Shown one piece after another: positions 7,501-17,655 of a stretch of DNA of 44,256 nucleotides (the first letter of the stretch is position 1; every line of letters starts with the position of its first letter). The position numbers and the translations under genes were made by a program. A model generated the notes under the pieces. The model saw only the letters and a program-made list of their open reading frames with translations, did not search any database and was not told where the DNA came from. Origin of the DNA: Phenylobacterium sp. (GTDB lineage Bacteria; Pseudomonadota; Alphaproteobacteria; Caulobacterales; Caulobacteraceae); NCBI RefSeq assembly GCF_030693405.1, contig NZ_JAUYAW010000028.1, positions 1-44,256 on the forward strand, written 5' to 3'.

Positions 7501-8643
7501 ATGCCCGTCAAGCTGAAGCCCCTGTCTGAACAGGTCATTGTGATTACGGGCGCCTCCTCTGGCATCGGACTGGCCACGGCGCGGCGCGCCGCAAAGGCCG
7601 GCGCCGCGGTCGTCCTGGCGTCGCGCAATGAGGAGGCCCTCAAGGCGGTCGCCGACGAGATCAACGCGGCTGGCGGCCGGGCCCACGCGGTGGCTGGCGA
7701 TGTGGGCGATCCCGCTCAGGTCGAGGCCATCGCCAGGGCCGCCATTGCGCGCTTCGGCGGCTTCGACACCTGGATCAACGACGCCGGCGTCGGCCTCTAT
7801 GGCGACCTGGAGTCCATCCCGCTGGAGGATCACGAGCGCCTGTTCCGCACCAATTATTTCGGCGTGGTCAACGGCTCGCTGGAGGCGGTCAAGCACCTCA
7901 AGGGCCGCAAGTCCGGCGGCGCGATCATCAACCTGGGCTCGGTCCTGTCCGATGTCGCCGTGCCCCTGCTGGGCGCCTATTCGGCGTCCAAGCATGCGGT
8001 GAAGGGCTTCACCGACGCCCTGCGCATGGAGCTCGCCCGGGAGAAGGCGCCGATCAGCGTCACCCTGATCAAGCCCAGCAGCATCTCGACCCCCTTCCCG
8101 GACCATGCCCGCAACTACATGGACAAGGCGCCCCGCGTGCCGCCGCCGGTCTATGCGCCTGAGGTGGTGGCCGATGCCATCCTGCATGTCGCCCAGCATC
8201 CCACCCGCCACGTGACGGTCGGCTCAGGCGGTCGGCAGATGGCGCTACTGGGCGGCGGCGCCCCGGGGCTGGCCGACGCCCTGTTCGCCGTCGTCATGCC
8301 AAAGCTGGCCAAGCGCAAGGGAGCGAGGGTCCCCGGGGACAACCTCTACGCCGCCGGCAAGGATGGCCACGTCCGCACCGACGCCTATGGCGGCCGCCGG
8401 TTCAGCGTCTACACCAAGGCTCAGCAACATCCTGGCGTGACGCTGGGCGTCGGCGCCCTCGCCCTTGTGGCGGCTGTGGCCTATCTCGGCCGCGGTCCGA
8501 TCGCCCGCAACGCCCGGCCCCTGGCGGCGAAGCTGGCGCGGCCCATGGTCGCACGGGCCGCCCTGCAGCGGCCTTTGGCTGCGGCCAGACTGGCCGCCCG
8601 CCACCCGCGGGAGGCGTTGGGGCTGGCCAGGGTCCTGCGCTGA
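7501..8643 (+). CDS. Short-chain dehydrogenase/reductase with C-terminal hydrophobic extension
   Basis: 380 residues, longer than the ~250 of classical SDRs. Residues ~8-200 carry the Rossmann glycine motif TGASSGIG, the NAG-like INDAGVG, the catalytic serine in LGSVLS and YSASK with catalytic Tyr/Lys. Residues ~305-325 form a hydrophobic, probably membrane-associated segment (VTLGVGALALVAAVAYL), followed by an Arg/Ala-rich tail. The enzyme should oxidise or reduce a hydroxyl/keto group with NAD(P); substrate unknown. AAGGA lies 7 bases before the ATG. It is divergent from ctrA and followed 93 bases later by fliI. Confidence 0.87.
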   Translation: MPVKLKPLSEQVIVITGASSGIGLATARRAAKAGAAVVLASRNEEALKAVADEINAAGGRAHAVAGDVGDPAQVEAIARAAIARFGGFDTWINDAGVGLYGDLESIPLEDHERLFRTNYFGVVNGSLEAVKHLKGRKSGGAIINLGSVLSDVAVPLLGAYSASKHAVKGFTDALRMELAREKAPISVTLIKPSSISTPFPDHARNYMDKAPRVPPPVYAPEVVADAILHVAQHPTRHVTVGSGGRQMALLGGGAPGLADALFAVVMPKLAKRKGARVPGDNLYAAGKDGHVRTDAYGGRRFSVYTKAQQHPGVTLGVGALALVAAVAYLGRGPIARNARPLAAKLARPMVARAALQRPLAAARLAARHPREALGLARVLR

Positions 8644-8736
8644 GGGGGCGCGTCCCCGGGTTCGTTTACGAATCTTCACCTGGGATTAAGCCTGCCGAGC
8701 GACCCTGGAGATCAGTGATTTCCGGGGGCCCGGCCT

Positions 8737-10074
8737 TTGCGCAGTCTCGTCGCCGCCGTCGAGCGTATCGATCCACTTTCCGTCTCTGGCCGTGTGGCCG
8801 CCGTCAACGGGCTGCTCATTGAAGCCCGGGGCGGGGTGACGCGGCTGGCCGTCGGCGCCCGGGCTGAAATCGAGCGGTTGGGCGCCCCGCCGCTGCCGGC
8901 CGAGGTGGTCGGCTTCCGCGACGCCCGCGCCCTTTTGATGCCCTTCGGCGCCGTCGAGGGCGTCGCGCCCGGCGCTGAAATCCGCATCGAGCCCGGCGGC
9001 TCGGCGGTGCGCCCCACCAAGGCCTGGCTTGGCCGCATCATTGACGCCTTTGGCGAGCCTATCGACGGCAAGGGGCCGCTGCCCCAGGGCCTGGCGGCCT
9101 ATCCCCTTCGCGCGCCGCCCCCGCCGGCCCACGCCCGCGACCGGGTGGGCGCCCGCCTGGACCTGGGGGTCCGGGCCATGAACGTCTTCACCACTTGCTG
9201 CCGGGGTCAGCGCCTGGGCGTCTTCGCCGGTTCGGGCGTCGGCAAGTCCGTGCTGCTCTCCATGCTGGCGCGCAACGCCGACTGCGACGCCGTGGTCGTG
9301 GGTCTGATCGGCGAGCGGGGCCGGGAGGTCCGCGAGTTCATCGAAGAGACCCTGGGCGAGGAGGGCCTGCGCCGCGCCATCGTCGTGGTCGCCACCTCTG
9401 ACGAACCGGCCCTGAAGCGCCGGCAGGCGGCCTATATGACGCTGGCTATCGCTGAGTTCATGCGTGACCAGGACATGGAGGTCCTGTGCCTGATGGACTC
9501 TGTCACCCGCTTCGCCATGGCCCAGCGCGAGATCGGCCTGGCCGCCGGCGAGCCGCCGACCACCAAGGGCTATACGCCTACCGTCTTCACCGAACTGCCC
9601 AAGTTGTTGGAGCGCGCCGGTCCCGGTCCCATCCGTCCGGACGGCACGCGGGCCGGGCCCATCACTGGGCTCTTCACCGTGCTGGTGGACGGGGACGACC
9701 ACAACGAACCCATCGCTGACGCCGTGCGCGGGATTCTCGACGGCCACATCGTCATGGAGCGGGCCATCGCCGAACGCGGCCGCTTCCCGGCCATCAATGT
9801 GCTGAAATCCATCAGCCGGACCATGCCCGGCTGTCACCAGCCTCACGAACGCCAGATCGTCACAGCCGCCCGTCAGGCGCTTTCGGCCTACGCCAATATG
9901 GAGGAGCTGATCCGCATCGGCGCCTACCGGCCAGGCTCTGATCCGCAGGTGGACCTGGCGATCGCCCTCAACCCGGCCCTCGAAGGGTTTCTCAGCCAGG
10001 ACCAGGACGAGGCCACCAGCCTCGAGGACTCGTTCGGCGCCCTGTCCCACATTCTTGAAGGCGTCGCCGCATGA
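8737..10074 (+). CDS. fliI: Flagellar type III export ATPase FliI
   Basis: 445 residues, usual FliI length. The Walker A motif AGSGVGKS is at ~164-171; [10 protein letters not shown], the LMDSVTRFA Walker B region and the [19 protein letters not shown] stretch are characteristic of the FliI/YscN rotor-type ATPases. It energises delivery of flagellar export substrates to the membrane gate with FliH(FlbE) and FliJ. The start is TTG at 8737: no ATG exists near the conserved N terminus ([13 protein letters not shown]) and a G-rich stretch lies ~9 bases upstream. The upstream 93 bases contain a GANTC at 8670-8674 and a single TTAA at 8686-8689. Its last codon overlaps the fliJ start (ATGA). Confidence 0.97.
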   Translation: MRSLVAAVERIDPLSVSGRVAAVNGLLIEARGGVTRLAVGARAEIERLGAPPLPAEVVGFRDARALLMPFGAVEGVAPGAEIRIEPGGSAVRPTKAWLGRIIDAFGEPIDGKGPLPQGLAAYPLRAPPPPAHARDRVGARLDLGVRAMNVFTTCCRGQRLGVFAGSGVGKSVLLSMLARNADCDAVVVGLIGERGREVREFIEETLGEEGLRRAIVVVATSDEPALKRRQAAYMTLAIAEFMRDQDMEVLCLMDSVTRFAMAQREIGLAAGEPPTTKGYTPTVFTELPKLLERAGPGPIRPDGTRAGPITGLFTVLVDGDDHNEPIADAVRGILDGHIVMERAIAERGRFPAINVLKSISRTMPGCHQPHERQIVTAARQALSAYANMEELIRIGAYRPGSDPQVDLAIALNPALEGFLSQDQDEATSLEDSFGALSHILEGVAA

Positions 10075-10487
10075 GCTGGGCCAAGTCCCTCGTGAAACTG
10101 TCCACCTATGAGGTGGAGGTGCTGCAAAAGCGCATGGCCGAGATCAATCAGCGCCGGTCCGACGTCGAGATGCGCCTGCTGATGCTGGAGGCTGAGGGCG
10201 AGGCCGAGGCGCAGAACGCCCGGTCCAATGCCGAGGCCGGTTGGTACCACATTGGCTTCCTGGACGGCTTGCGGGCCCGGCGGGCGGCCCTGTTCGACCA
10301 GCTGAAGGCGATCGATCTTGAAGAGCAAGGCGCCCGCGACGCCCTGAATGGCGCCTTCGAAGAGCAGAAGAAGTACGAACAGGTGGCCGAGGAGATCCGG
10401 CTGAAACAGGTGCGCGAATTGGCCCGCCGGGATTCCGCGGCCATGGACGAGATGGGCCTCCGCCGGGCCGCCGCGGGCCGCCGGTGA
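10071..10487 (+). CDS. fliJ: Flagellar export protein FliJ
   Basis: 138 residues, almost wholly alpha-helical and charged, consistent with the FliJ coiled coil that inserts into the FliI hexamer and escorts chaperones. Characteristic features are the N-terminal [19 protein letters not shown] segment and the Arg/Glu-rich C-terminal helix. ATG overlaps the fliI stop by 4 bases (ATGA), so translation is probably coupled, and its own stop overlaps the GTG of the next gene. Confidence 0.92.
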   Translation: MSWAKSLVKLSTYEVEVLQKRMAEINQRRSDVEMRLLMLEAEGEAEAQNARSNAEAGWYHIGFLDGLRARRAALFDQLKAIDLEEQGARDALNGAFEEQKKYEQVAEEIRLKQVRELARRDSAAMDEMGLRRAAAGRR

Positions 10488-11554
10488 GCCTGCCCGGCTC
10501 GCTCTACGGCCTCAGCCGCCGCAGCCTGCTGGGCTCTGCCCTGGCGCTCGGCGCCTGCCAGCCTGCGGCTCAGTCGCAGACCCCCACGGTCAGCCTGCCG
10601 CCCCTGAAGTCCATCGCCCCGTTCCCCGTCGGGACGGCGGTCCAGGCCGTTCATCTCACCGACCCGTCCCTGGCGCGCCTGATCGTCGCCCAGGCCTCCC
10701 AGCTCACGCCGGAGTGGGAGATGAAGATGGAGTACATCGTCCGCGACGATGGGACCTTCCGCTTCGAGGCGCCGGACGCCATCGCCGCCTTCGCCCGCGC
10801 CAACGGCCTGGGTCTGTTTGGCCATACACTGGTCTGGTACGCCCAGACCTCGCCGGCCTTCGAGCGGCTGGACGAGGGCCGGGTCAGCTTCGCCCAGGCC
10901 TATCGCAACTACATCCACGCCGTGGTCGGTCGCTATCGCGGTCAGGCGGTGGGCTGGGACGTGGTCAATGAGGCGGTGGCCGAGGACGGCGAGGGCTGGC
11001 GCGACAGCCTGTGGAGCCAGCGGCTCGGGGCCTTCGAGCATATGGTGCTGGCCTTCCAGAACGCCCGGGAAGCCGACCCTTCCGCCAGGCTGTTCCTCAA
11101 CGACTACAATCTCGAATGGATTCCGAAGAAGCGCGCGACCTTCCTGCGTCTGGTGGAGCGGCTGCTGGCGGCCGGGGCGCCGATCGACGGGGTGGGCACC
11201 CAGACCCATGTGGCGGCCGACCAGGCGCCGGGCGAGATCGCCCGCACCATCGCCGAGCTCGGCCAGTTCGGCCTGCAGGTGCATGTCTCGGAATTCGACG
11301 TCTCCCTGAGCCGGGCCCAGGGCCTCAGGCTCAACCGGGCGGAGCTGGAGCGCCAGCAGGCGGCCCTCTATGCGGAGGCCGCCGAGGCCTTCATGGCGCT
11401 GCCGCCAAGGCAGCGGTTCGCCTTCAGCTTCTGGGGGCTGCGCGACAGCGAGTCCTGGCTCAAGCGCGAAGACGGGCGCGACACGCCCCTGCCGTTCGAT
11501 GATCAGGGCCGGCCCAAGGCCGCCGCGGCCGCCTGGGCCGCCCAGGTCGGCTGA
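10484..11554 (+). CDS. xynA2: GH10 endo-1,4-beta-xylanase, Tat-type lipoprotein
   Basis: 356 residues. The N terminus has a twin-arginine motif (SRRSLLG, residues 11-17) and a lipobox ending at C25, suggesting Tat export and lipid anchoring. Residues ~45-350 form the GH10 barrel, with acid/base E163 in WDVVNEA and nucleophile E270 in HVSEFD; LFLNDYN and THVAAD are further family motifs. It would cut internal bonds of xylan outside the cytoplasm. The GTG start overlaps the fliJ stop (GTGA), so it is cotranscribed and translationally coupled to flagellar export genes. A xylanase next to fliIJ and ctrA is also known, as I recall, in C. crescentus (xynA2), so the synteny appears conserved; the symbol is by that analogy. 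Confidence 0.9.
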   Translation: MSLPGSLYGLSRRSLLGSALALGACQPAAQSQTPTVSLPPLKSIAPFPVGTAVQAVHLTDPSLARLIVAQASQLTPEWEMKMEYIVRDDGTFRFEAPDAIAAFARANGLGLFGHTLVWYAQTSPAFERLDEGRVSFAQAYRNYIHAVVGRYRGQAVGWDVVNEAVAEDGEGWRDSLWSQRLGAFEHMVLAFQNAREADPSARLFLNDYNLEWIPKKRATFLRLVERLLAAGAPIDGVGTQTHVAADQAPGEIARTIAELGQFGLQVHVSEFDVSLSRAQGLRLNRAELERQQAALYAEAAEAFMALPPRQRFAFSFWGLRDSESWLKREDGRDTPLPFDDQGRPKAAAAAWAAQVG

Positions 11555-11589
11555 GCGACGACTGCGCTTGAAAAGTCAGGTCTGCGAAA

Positions 11590-11985
11590 TCAGGTCTGCG
11601 GCGGAGCCGGACGCGGAGCGGCCGGGCGAGGCGGGGCCAGCCGCTCGGCGTCGGCCTGCTGGCGCAGCACATGCAGGTCATCGCTGAGCCGGAAGATCGC
11701 CACATAGAATTCGCAGAATGAGCGCCACAGCAGGATGAGCGCGCCAACCACCAGCAGGCCCGCCACCAGGACGGGGATGGCCAGCATCAGGCCCATCAGG
11801 CTTTCCTCGCGCAGAGCCACGCCCACGGCGGCGCCGATCGTGCCGAAGGCGCCCAGCGCGATGACCCCCAGGCCCGCCCAGTAGATCAGGTGGATCACCG
11901 AGTTGGTCATGAGCCGGTCGAACGTCAGGAGGTCCCAGAACAGGGAGGCTCCGGCGCCGCGCTTGGGTTTCGATCTGCTGGCCAT
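11590..11985 (-). CDS. DUF4282 small membrane protein
   Basis: 131 residues. The segment FWDLLTFDRLMTNSVIH followed by two membrane helices (~28-55 and ~65-92) is the pattern of the DUF4282 family. The C-terminal ~30 residues are Pro/Ala/Arg-rich and probably unstructured. Function unknown. It lies 107 bases downstream of flhA in the same direction and may be read from the flagellar operon, but no terminator or promoter was recognised in that gap. Its stop codon lies inside the second copy of an 11-base direct repeat (11576-11586, 11590-11600). Confidence 0.82.
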   Translation of the reverse strand: MASRSKPKRGAGASLFWDLLTFDRLMTNSVIHLIYWAGLGVIALGAFGTIGAAVGVALREESLMGLMLAIPVLVAGLLVVGALILLWRSFCEFYVAIFRLSDDLHVLRQQADAERLAPPRPAAPRPAPPQT

Positions 11986-12092
11986 TCGTCATCCAACGCT
12001 TGGGGGACCAAAGGGCGTCCCGCGCGCCAAACCGCTATCAGCCGCAAGCGTTCCCGGCAACTTTGGAAAAGCGCAGCTTCTCCCGCCGTCGA

Positions 12093-14174
12093 CTAGATCG
12101 TGCCCAGGGTCTTGAGCCGGGCGCGGGGATGAACCTCGTTTTGGCTCATCACCGGGGTCTGGCCGCGGAACCGCTCGATGATCGATCGGACATAGGGCCG
12201 GATGGCCGGGCTGGTCAGCAGGACGGGGGTTTCCCCCGACAGGGCGGCGCGCTCGAACACTTCGCGCACCCCGCGGATGAAGTCCTGCAGGCGCGAGGGG
12301 GCCAGGGCCAGCTGCTTTTCCTCGCCAGGCCCGATCAGGGCCTCGCTGAAGGCGTTCTCCCACTCGGCCGACAGGGTGACGATGGGCAGGGCGCCGTCGT
12401 CGCCGCGATAGGCGTAGGACAGCTGGCGGGCCAGCCGGCCGCGCACCTGCTCCACCAGCATCGCCACCGACGCGGTATGCGGCGCCGCCTCGCCAACGCC
12501 TTCGAGGATGGCGGGCAGGTCGCGAATAGAGACCCGCTCCCGCAGCAGGGCCTGCAGCACACGCTGGACCGTGGTGGCGGTGACGATGGAGGGGATGAGG
12601 TCGTCCACCAGCTTCTTCTGCTCGCCCGGCAGGTCCTTCAGGAGCTTCTGAACCTCGGCGTAGGACAGCAGCTCGGCCATGTTGTCCTTGAGAATCTCGG
12701 TCAGGTGGGTGGTCAGCACCGTGGCCGGATCGACGATGGTATAGCCGCGGAAGGTCGCTTCCTCCCGCAGGGCTTCGTCGATCCATGTGGCCGGCAGGCC
12801 GAAGGCGGGCTCGCGCATATGCTCGCCGGGAATTTCCACCTGGCCGCCGCGGGGATCCATGGCCATCAGGGCGCCCAGGCGCACCTCGCCCTCGCCGGCC
12901 TCCAGCTCCTTGATCCGGATGCAGTAGCCCTGAGAGGGCAGGCGCATATTGTCGAGGATCCGCACCGAGGGCATGACGAAGCCGTACTCGGCCGCCAGCG
13001 TCCGGCGCAGGGCGCGGATCTGGTCGGTGAGCCGCCGGCCCTCCAGGTCGTTGATCAGGGGCAGCAAGCCGTAACCCAGCTCGATCTTGATCTCATCAAT
13101 GGCCAGCGTGTCGCTGATCGGCTCCTCCTGGGGCTCGGTCGCCTGCTCCATGACGGGGAGGGGCTCCGGCTCCAGGGACTTGCGGCCCCGGTAATAGGCC
13201 AGGGCGCCGGCGGCGATGGACACCGCGGCAAACGGCAGGACCGGCATGCCCGGCACCAGGGCCAGCACGCCGGATGAGGCGGCCACCATGCCCAGGCCTA
13301 CGGGATTCATGGCCAGCTGGGCGACCAGCGCCTTGTCGGCCGAGCCCTCCACCCCGGCCTTCGAGACCAGGAAGCCCGCCGCGATGGAGATGATCAGGGC
13401 CGGGATTTGGCTGACCAGACCATCGCCGATGGTCATGATCGTATAGCCGGCCGCCGCGGCGCCCACGGGCATGCCATGCTGCATCACGCCAATGAGGATG
13501 CCGCCCAGGATGTTAATGGCGACGATGATCAGGCCGGCGATGGCGTCGCCGCGGACGAACTTCGAGGCGCCGTCCATGGCGCCGAAGAAGGTGGACTCCT
13601 GCTCCAGCTCCTTGCGGCGGCGCTTGGCTTCGTCGTCGTCGATCAGGCCCGCCGACAGGTCGGCGTCGATGGCCATCTGCTTGCCCGGCATGGCGTCGAG
13701 GGTGAAGCGGGCGGCCACCTCGGCGATCCGTCCCGAACCCTTGCTGATGACGACGAAGTTCACGACCACCAGGATGGCGAAGACGATCACCCCGATGACG
13801 AAATTGCCGCCCATCATCAGATTGCCGAAGCCCTCGATGATCTTGCCGGCGCCGTCCGTGCCCTCGTGGCCGTGGGTCAGGATCAGTCGGGTGGAGCCGA
13901 TGTTCAGGCCGAGCCGGAACAGCGTGGTGACCAGCAGCACGGTGGGGAAGGCGCTGAACTCCAGCGGCTTCTTGATGAGCAGCGAGGTCATCAGGATCAG
14001 GACCGAGCTGGTGATCGACAGAACCAGCAGGGTATCCAGCAGGAAGGCCGGGATCGGCAGGATGAGCAGGACGATGATGCTCACCGCCCCGATGGCGAGC
14101 GCGACTTCCCCACGGGTCAGCCAGCCCAGCATTTCGCGGGCGGTGGGCGCGGGGGCGGCGTTGCTCTGGGCCAT
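12093..14174 (-). CDS. flhA: Flagellar export gate protein FlhA
   Basis: 693 residues, normal for FlhA. About eight membrane helices in residues ~20-320, with the FHIPEP-family signature between them (SKGSGRIAEVAARFTLDAMPGKQMAIDADL in pieces, then the cytoplasmic loop ending FFGAMDGASKFVRGD), and a ~360-residue cytoplasmic domain that docks chaperone-substrate complexes. It is the major component of the flagellar type III export gate, historically FlbF in Caulobacter. It is the last gene of the fliF-to-flhA run, 34 bases after flbD. Confidence 0.97.
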   Translation of the reverse strand: MAQSNAAPAPTAREMLGWLTRGEVALAIGAVSIIVLLILPIPAFLLDTLLVLSITSSVLILMTSLLIKKPLEFSAFPTVLLVTTLFRLGLNIGSTRLILTHGHEGTDGAGKIIEGFGNLMMGGNFVIGVIVFAILVVVNFVVISKGSGRIAEVAARFTLDAMPGKQMAIDADLSAGLIDDDEAKRRRKELEQESTFFGAMDGASKFVRGDAIAGLIIVAINILGGILIGVMQHGMPVGAAAAGYTIMTIGDGLVSQIPALIISIAAGFLVSKAGVEGSADKALVAQLAMNPVGLGMVAASSGVLALVPGMPVLPFAAVSIAAGALAYYRGRKSLEPEPLPVMEQATEPQEEPISDTLAIDEIKIELGYGLLPLINDLEGRRLTDQIRALRRTLAAEYGFVMPSVRILDNMRLPSQGYCIRIKELEAGEGEVRLGALMAMDPRGGQVEIPGEHMREPAFGLPATWIDEALREEATFRGYTIVDPATVLTTHLTEILKDNMAELLSYAEVQKLLKDLPGEQKKLVDDLIPSIVTATTVQRVLQALLRERVSIRDLPAILEGVGEAAPHTASVAMLVEQVRGRLARQLSYAYRGDDGALPIVTLSAEWENAFSEALIGPGEEKQLALAPSRLQDFIRGVREVFERAALSGETPVLLTSPAIRPYVRSIIERFRGQTPVMSQNEVHPRARLKTLGTI

Positions 14175-14208
14175 CAGCTTTACTCGTACTCCTGCTTAAG
14201 GCTCGGGC

Positions 14209-15579
14209 TCAGGCGGCGTGGGCGCCGGCGCCCTGAGGCGCGGGCACGGCGACGCCAGCCTCGGTGTACTCCTTGAGCTTGTTGCGCAGGGTGCGGATCG
14301 AGATGCCCAGGATGTTGGCCGCGTGGGTGCGGTTGCCGGCGCAGTGCTCCAGGGTGTCGATGATCAGCTGCTGCTCCATCTCGGCTACGGTCTGGCCGAC
14401 GAAACTGCGCTGAACGGCCTCGGCGGCGAAGCTGGCGGCCTGGGCCGCCCGGGCGCCGGCGTCAGCCGGCGACAGGGGCTGACCGTCGGGAAGACGCACA
14501 GCCTCCTCGGTGATCTCCTCGCCCACCGACAGCAGCACCGCCCGGTGCATGGCGTTTTCCAGCTCGCGCACATTGCCGGGCCAGCGATGGGCGGCCAGGC
14601 GGCGGCGGGCCTCCGTCGACAGGGGCTTTTCGGGCACGCCGTTGGCGGCGGCGTACTTCTTCACGAAGAACTCGGCCAGGGCGACGATATCGCCCGGACG
14701 GTCGCGCAGGGGCGGCAGGCGCAGGTTCACCACGTTCAGGCGGTAGAGCAGGTCCTCGCGGAAGGTCCCATCCTTGACCGCCTGGGCCAGGTCGCGGTTC
14801 GAGGTGGCGAGGATGCGGATGTCGACCTTCACCGGCTTGGCGCCGCCAACCCGGTCGATCTCCCGCTCCTGGATGGCCCGCAGCAGCTTGGCCTGCAGGC
14901 GGGCGTCCATCTCCGAGATTTCGTCCAGCAGCAGGGTGCCGCCAGTGGCCTCCTCGAACTTGCCGATCCGCCGGGCCAGCGCGCCGGTGAAGGCGCCCTT
15001 CTCGTGACCGAACAGCTCGCTCTCCAGCAGGTTTTCCGGAATGGCCGCGCAGTTGACCGAGATGAACGGCTTGGCCGCCCGTCGCGACTTCTGGTGAACG
15101 TAGCGGGCCACCACCTCCTTGCCCGAGCCGCTCTCGCCGGTGATCAGGATCGAGGCCTCAGACGCCGCCACCTGGTCGGCCAGTTTCAGCACCGCCTGCA
15201 TGTTGGGGTCGTGGACCACCATGGGTCGGTTGTCGTCGGAGACAGCCGCCAGCACGGCGGCGATCAGGGCCGCCTCCGGGGGAAGGGGGATGAACTCCTT
15301 GGCGCCCGCCCGGATCGCCGCCGCCGCCCGGGCCGGGTCGGCCCCGACGCCGCAGGCCACCACCGGAACCCGGATGCGCTCGGCCTCGTTGGCCGCGATG
15401 AGGGCGGCGATGTCGAGGTCATAATCCACCAGGAGGAGGTCGGCCCCCTGGCCCGCGCGCAGGGCGTGGGTGGCGGCTGCGACCGTCTCCACATGGCTCA
15501 CCTTGGCGCCGGCGGTCATCGCCATCTTCACCGCCGCAGAGAGCTGTCCGTCCAGTTTTCCGACGACCAGAAGCCGCAT
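14209..15579 (-). CDS. flbD: Sigma-54-dependent flagellar regulator FlbD
   Basis: 456 residues. An N-terminal receiver-like domain (~1-115) is degenerate: it lacks the usual acidic pair after the first strand, though LLLVDYDLD is near the acceptor position. The AAA+ domain (~125-360) has Walker A GESGSGKE at 148-155 and the sigma-54 contact loop GAFTGA at ~195-200. The C terminus (~395-435) is a Fis-type helix-turn-helix. In Caulobacter, FlbD activates late flagellar genes with sigma-54 and represses fliF once the basal body advances, with FliX controlling its activity. The ATG at 15579 is preferred to a TTG at 15585 because GGAG then lies 8 bases upstream. Confidence 0.96.
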   Translation of the reverse strand: MRLLVVGKLDGQLSAAVKMAMTAGAKVSHVETVAAATHALRAGQGADLLLVDYDLDIAALIAANEAERIRVPVVACGVGADPARAAAAIRAGAKEFIPLPPEAALIAAVLAAVSDDNRPMVVHDPNMQAVLKLADQVAASEASILITGESGSGKEVVARYVHQKSRRAAKPFISVNCAAIPENLLESELFGHEKGAFTGALARRIGKFEEATGGTLLLDEISEMDARLQAKLLRAIQEREIDRVGGAKPVKVDIRILATSNRDLAQAVKDGTFREDLLYRLNVVNLRLPPLRDRPGDIVALAEFFVKKYAAANGVPEKPLSTEARRRLAAHRWPGNVRELENAMHRAVLLSVGEEITEEAVRLPDGQPLSPADAGARAAQAASFAAEAVQRSFVGQTVAEMEQQLIIDTLEHCAGNRTHAANILGISIRTLRNKLKEYTEAGVAVPAPQGAGAHAA

Positions 15580-15606
15580 CTTCAAATCTCCTTACGCGCC
15601 GCCAAT

Positions 15607-15942
15607 TCAGGCCGCCGTGTCGCCGTCCTTGATGATTTCAGTCATCGTCACCCCGAGGCGTTCGTCGACGATGACGACCTCCCCGCGGGCCACCAGGCGA
15701 TTGTTCACATAGATGTCGATGGCCTCGCCGACCTTGCGGTCCAGCTCCAGGATGCTGCCCGAGGACAGCTGCAACAGCTGGGCGACGGACATCTGGGCCC
15801 GGCCGAGCACGGCCGAGATGCTGACCGGCACATCGAAGACCGGCGCCAGATCGCTGGCCGCCTTCTCCTCGCCCTCGTGGCCGAAGTCGATGGCGGGAAG
15901 ATCACCCGGCCCCAGCTCCTGGAGTTTCAGTTCGTCAGACAT
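15607..15942 (-). CDS. fliN: Flagellar motor switch protein FliN
   Basis: 111 residues. The C-terminal ~75 residues form the SpoA/FliN domain, with VPVSISAVLGRAQMSVAQLLQL and the LVARGEVVIVDERLGVTMTEI end typical of FliN. It forms the lower C-ring with FliM and binds FlbE/FliH. It sits between flbE (19 bases before) and flbD (27 bases after) in the fliF operon. Confidence 0.95.
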   Translation of the reverse strand: MSDELKLQELGPGDLPAIDFGHEGEEKAASDLAPVFDVPVSISAVLGRAQMSVAQLLQLSSGSILELDRKVGEAIDIYVNNRLVARGEVVIVDERLGVTMTEIIKDGDTAA

Positions 15943-15961
15943 GACATGGTCCTTTCACCCG

Positions 15962-16612
15962 TCAGGCGTCGCCGCCGGGAATGAGGGGTTCAGCGTGCAG
16001 GCCTTCCGAAGCCAGGGCCGCCTGCAGGGCCTCGGCCACCCGTTGGGCGGCCGCGGCGGGATCGAAGCGCGCCGCCCCGTCGCCAAAATCCAGGGCGAAG
16101 GCGGCCGGCGCCATGCCGGAGTCTGGGCGCACCTGGATCTGACCGGCGAAGCCAATGGCCTGGGCCGCTTCCGCCAGCATGGGCTCGAGACCCTCGGCGA
16201 GGGTCGGGGAGACGGTGACCAGCAGGCGCGGGGCGCTCTCGATTTCCCGCGCAAGGGAATCCAGCGCCGCCTTCAGGGGTGCGCGGGGGAAGGCGTCCAG
16301 GGCGGCGTCGGCGATCGCCTGGCCGCAGGCCAGGGCGAGCTCGGCCGAACCGATCCGGTGGGCGTGCGCCACCTCCGCCAGACGGGGCAGGGCGGCCTGG
16401 CAGGCCTGGGCGATGGTCGAGAGCGCGTCGGCCAGCTGAGCTTCCACCCGGGCCATGGCCGCGCGTTCGCCCTCGGCATAGGCCTGGGCGCGGATGACCT
16501 CGACTTCCTCCAGGGGATAGATGCGCTTGGGCCGGGCCGAGACCTGCGCCACGGCGCCCGCGTCGTCGAAGACGGTGTCGAAATCAAATCTTTTGAGGAT
16601 GGGCTCGGACAT
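15962..16612 (-). CDS. flbE: Flagellar assembly protein FlbE (FliH-like)
   Basis: 216 residues, with a helical N-terminal half rich in Ala/Glu/Arg (YAEGERAAMARVEAQ) and an alpha/beta C-terminal domain, the layout of FliH family proteins that regulate the FliI ATPase and tether it to FliN. The position between fliG and fliN is that of Caulobacter flbE. Start codon overlaps the fliG stop (TGATG). The primary sequence is weakly conserved, so the name rests on order as well as on pattern. Confidence 0.88.
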   Translation of the reverse strand: MSEPILKRFDFDTVFDDAGAVAQVSARPKRIYPLEEVEVIRAQAYAEGERAAMARVEAQLADALSTIAQACQAALPRLAEVAHAHRIGSAELALACGQAIADAALDAFPRAPLKAALDSLAREIESAPRLLVTVSPTLAEGLEPMLAEAAQAIGFAGQIQVRPDSGMAPAAFALDFGDGAARFDPAAAAQRVAEALQAALASEGLHAEPLIPGGDA

Positions 16613-17655
16613 CAGTAGATCAGCTCATCGTCGCCGCCGGCGCCGGCGAGCATGATCTCGCCCTTGGCCGCCAGGTCCTTGGCCACCTGGACCATCTTCA
16701 TCTGCGCCTGGTCGACGTCCTTCAGGCGGACGGGACCCATGCCCTCCATGTCCTCGCGCATGATCTTGGCCGCGCGTTCCGACATGTTGGAGAAGAACAT
16801 CTCGCGCAGAGCGTCCGAGGCCCCCTTGAGCGCCAGGCCCAGCTGATCCTTCTCGACGCCGCGCAGCAGGGTCTGGACCCCGCCGGGATCGAGCTTGGAC
16901 AGGTCTTCGAAGACGAACATCAGGGCGCGGATGCGCTCGGCGGCCTCGCGGTTGCGCTCCTCCAGGGCGGCCATGAACCGGGACTCGGTCTGGCGGTCGA
17001 AGGAGTTGAAGATGTCGGCCATCATCTCATGGCTGTCGCGCTTGGAGGTGCGCGCCAGGTTGGACATGAATTCGGTCCGCAGGGTCTGCTCGATCTTGTC
17101 GAGGATCTCCCGCTGCACCGGCTCCATGCGCAGCATGCGGGTGACGCATTCCAGGGCGAAGTCCTCGGGCAGGGCGCCCAGGACCCGGGCCGCGTGCTCC
17201 GACTTCACCTTCGACAGAATGACGGCGACGGTCTGGGGGTATTCGTTCTTCAGATAGTTGGCGAGGACGGCCTCGTTCACATTGCCGAGCTTGTCCCACA
17301 TGGTGCGACCCGCCGGACCGCGGATCTCCTCCATCAGGGCGTCGACCTTGTCGGGGGGCAGGAAGGCCTGCAGCAGCTTCTGGGTCTGTTCGAAGGAGCC
17401 CATGATGGTGCCAGCGCCCGACATGCCGGCGACGAACTCGACCAGCAAGGCTTCAACGACATTGGCCGCCACCGTGCCGAGGCTGGCCATGGCCTGGGAG
17501 ACCTCCTTGATCTCCTCCTCGTCCAGGCTCTGCCAGATCACCCCATGGTCTTCGCCCAGCGCCAGCAGGACCACGGCGGCCTTCTCCGGCCCGCTCAGCT
17601 GGGTGATGTCGTTGATGGTCTTGTTGCGGCCGCCGCCGCGCACGCTACCGGTCAT
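16612..17655 (-). CDS. fliG: Flagellar motor switch protein FliG
   Basis: 347 residues, about the FliG norm. Three helical domains are recognisable: the N-terminal FliF-binding domain ([15 protein letters not shown]), the middle domain with the EHAARVL region, and the C-terminal domain containing charged residues of the torque helix ([27 protein letters not shown] in pieces). It couples the MS ring to the C ring and interacts with the stator. Overlaps fliF by 4 bases (ATGA). Confidence 0.97.
   Translation of the reverse strand: MTGSVRGGGRNKTINDITQLSGPEKAAVVLLALGEDHGVIWQSLDEEEIKEVSQAMASLGTVAANVVEALLVEFVAGMSGAGTIMGSFEQTQKLLQAFLPPDKVDALMEEIRGPAGRTMWDKLGNVNEAVLANYLKNEYPQTVAVILSKVKSEHAARVLGALPEDFALECVTRMLRMEPVQREILDKIEQTLRTEFMSNLARTSKRDSHEMMADIFNSFDRQTESRFMAALEERNREAAERIRALMFVFEDLSKLDPGGVQTLLRGVEKDQLGLALKGASDALREMFFSNMSERAAKIMREDMEGMGPVRLKDVDQAQMKMVQVAKDLAAKGEIMLAGAGGDDELIY

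Noticed and set aside
14218..15984. 588-codon plus-strand frame opposite flbD and fliN
   Set aside because: Antisense shadow of two clear flagellar genes.
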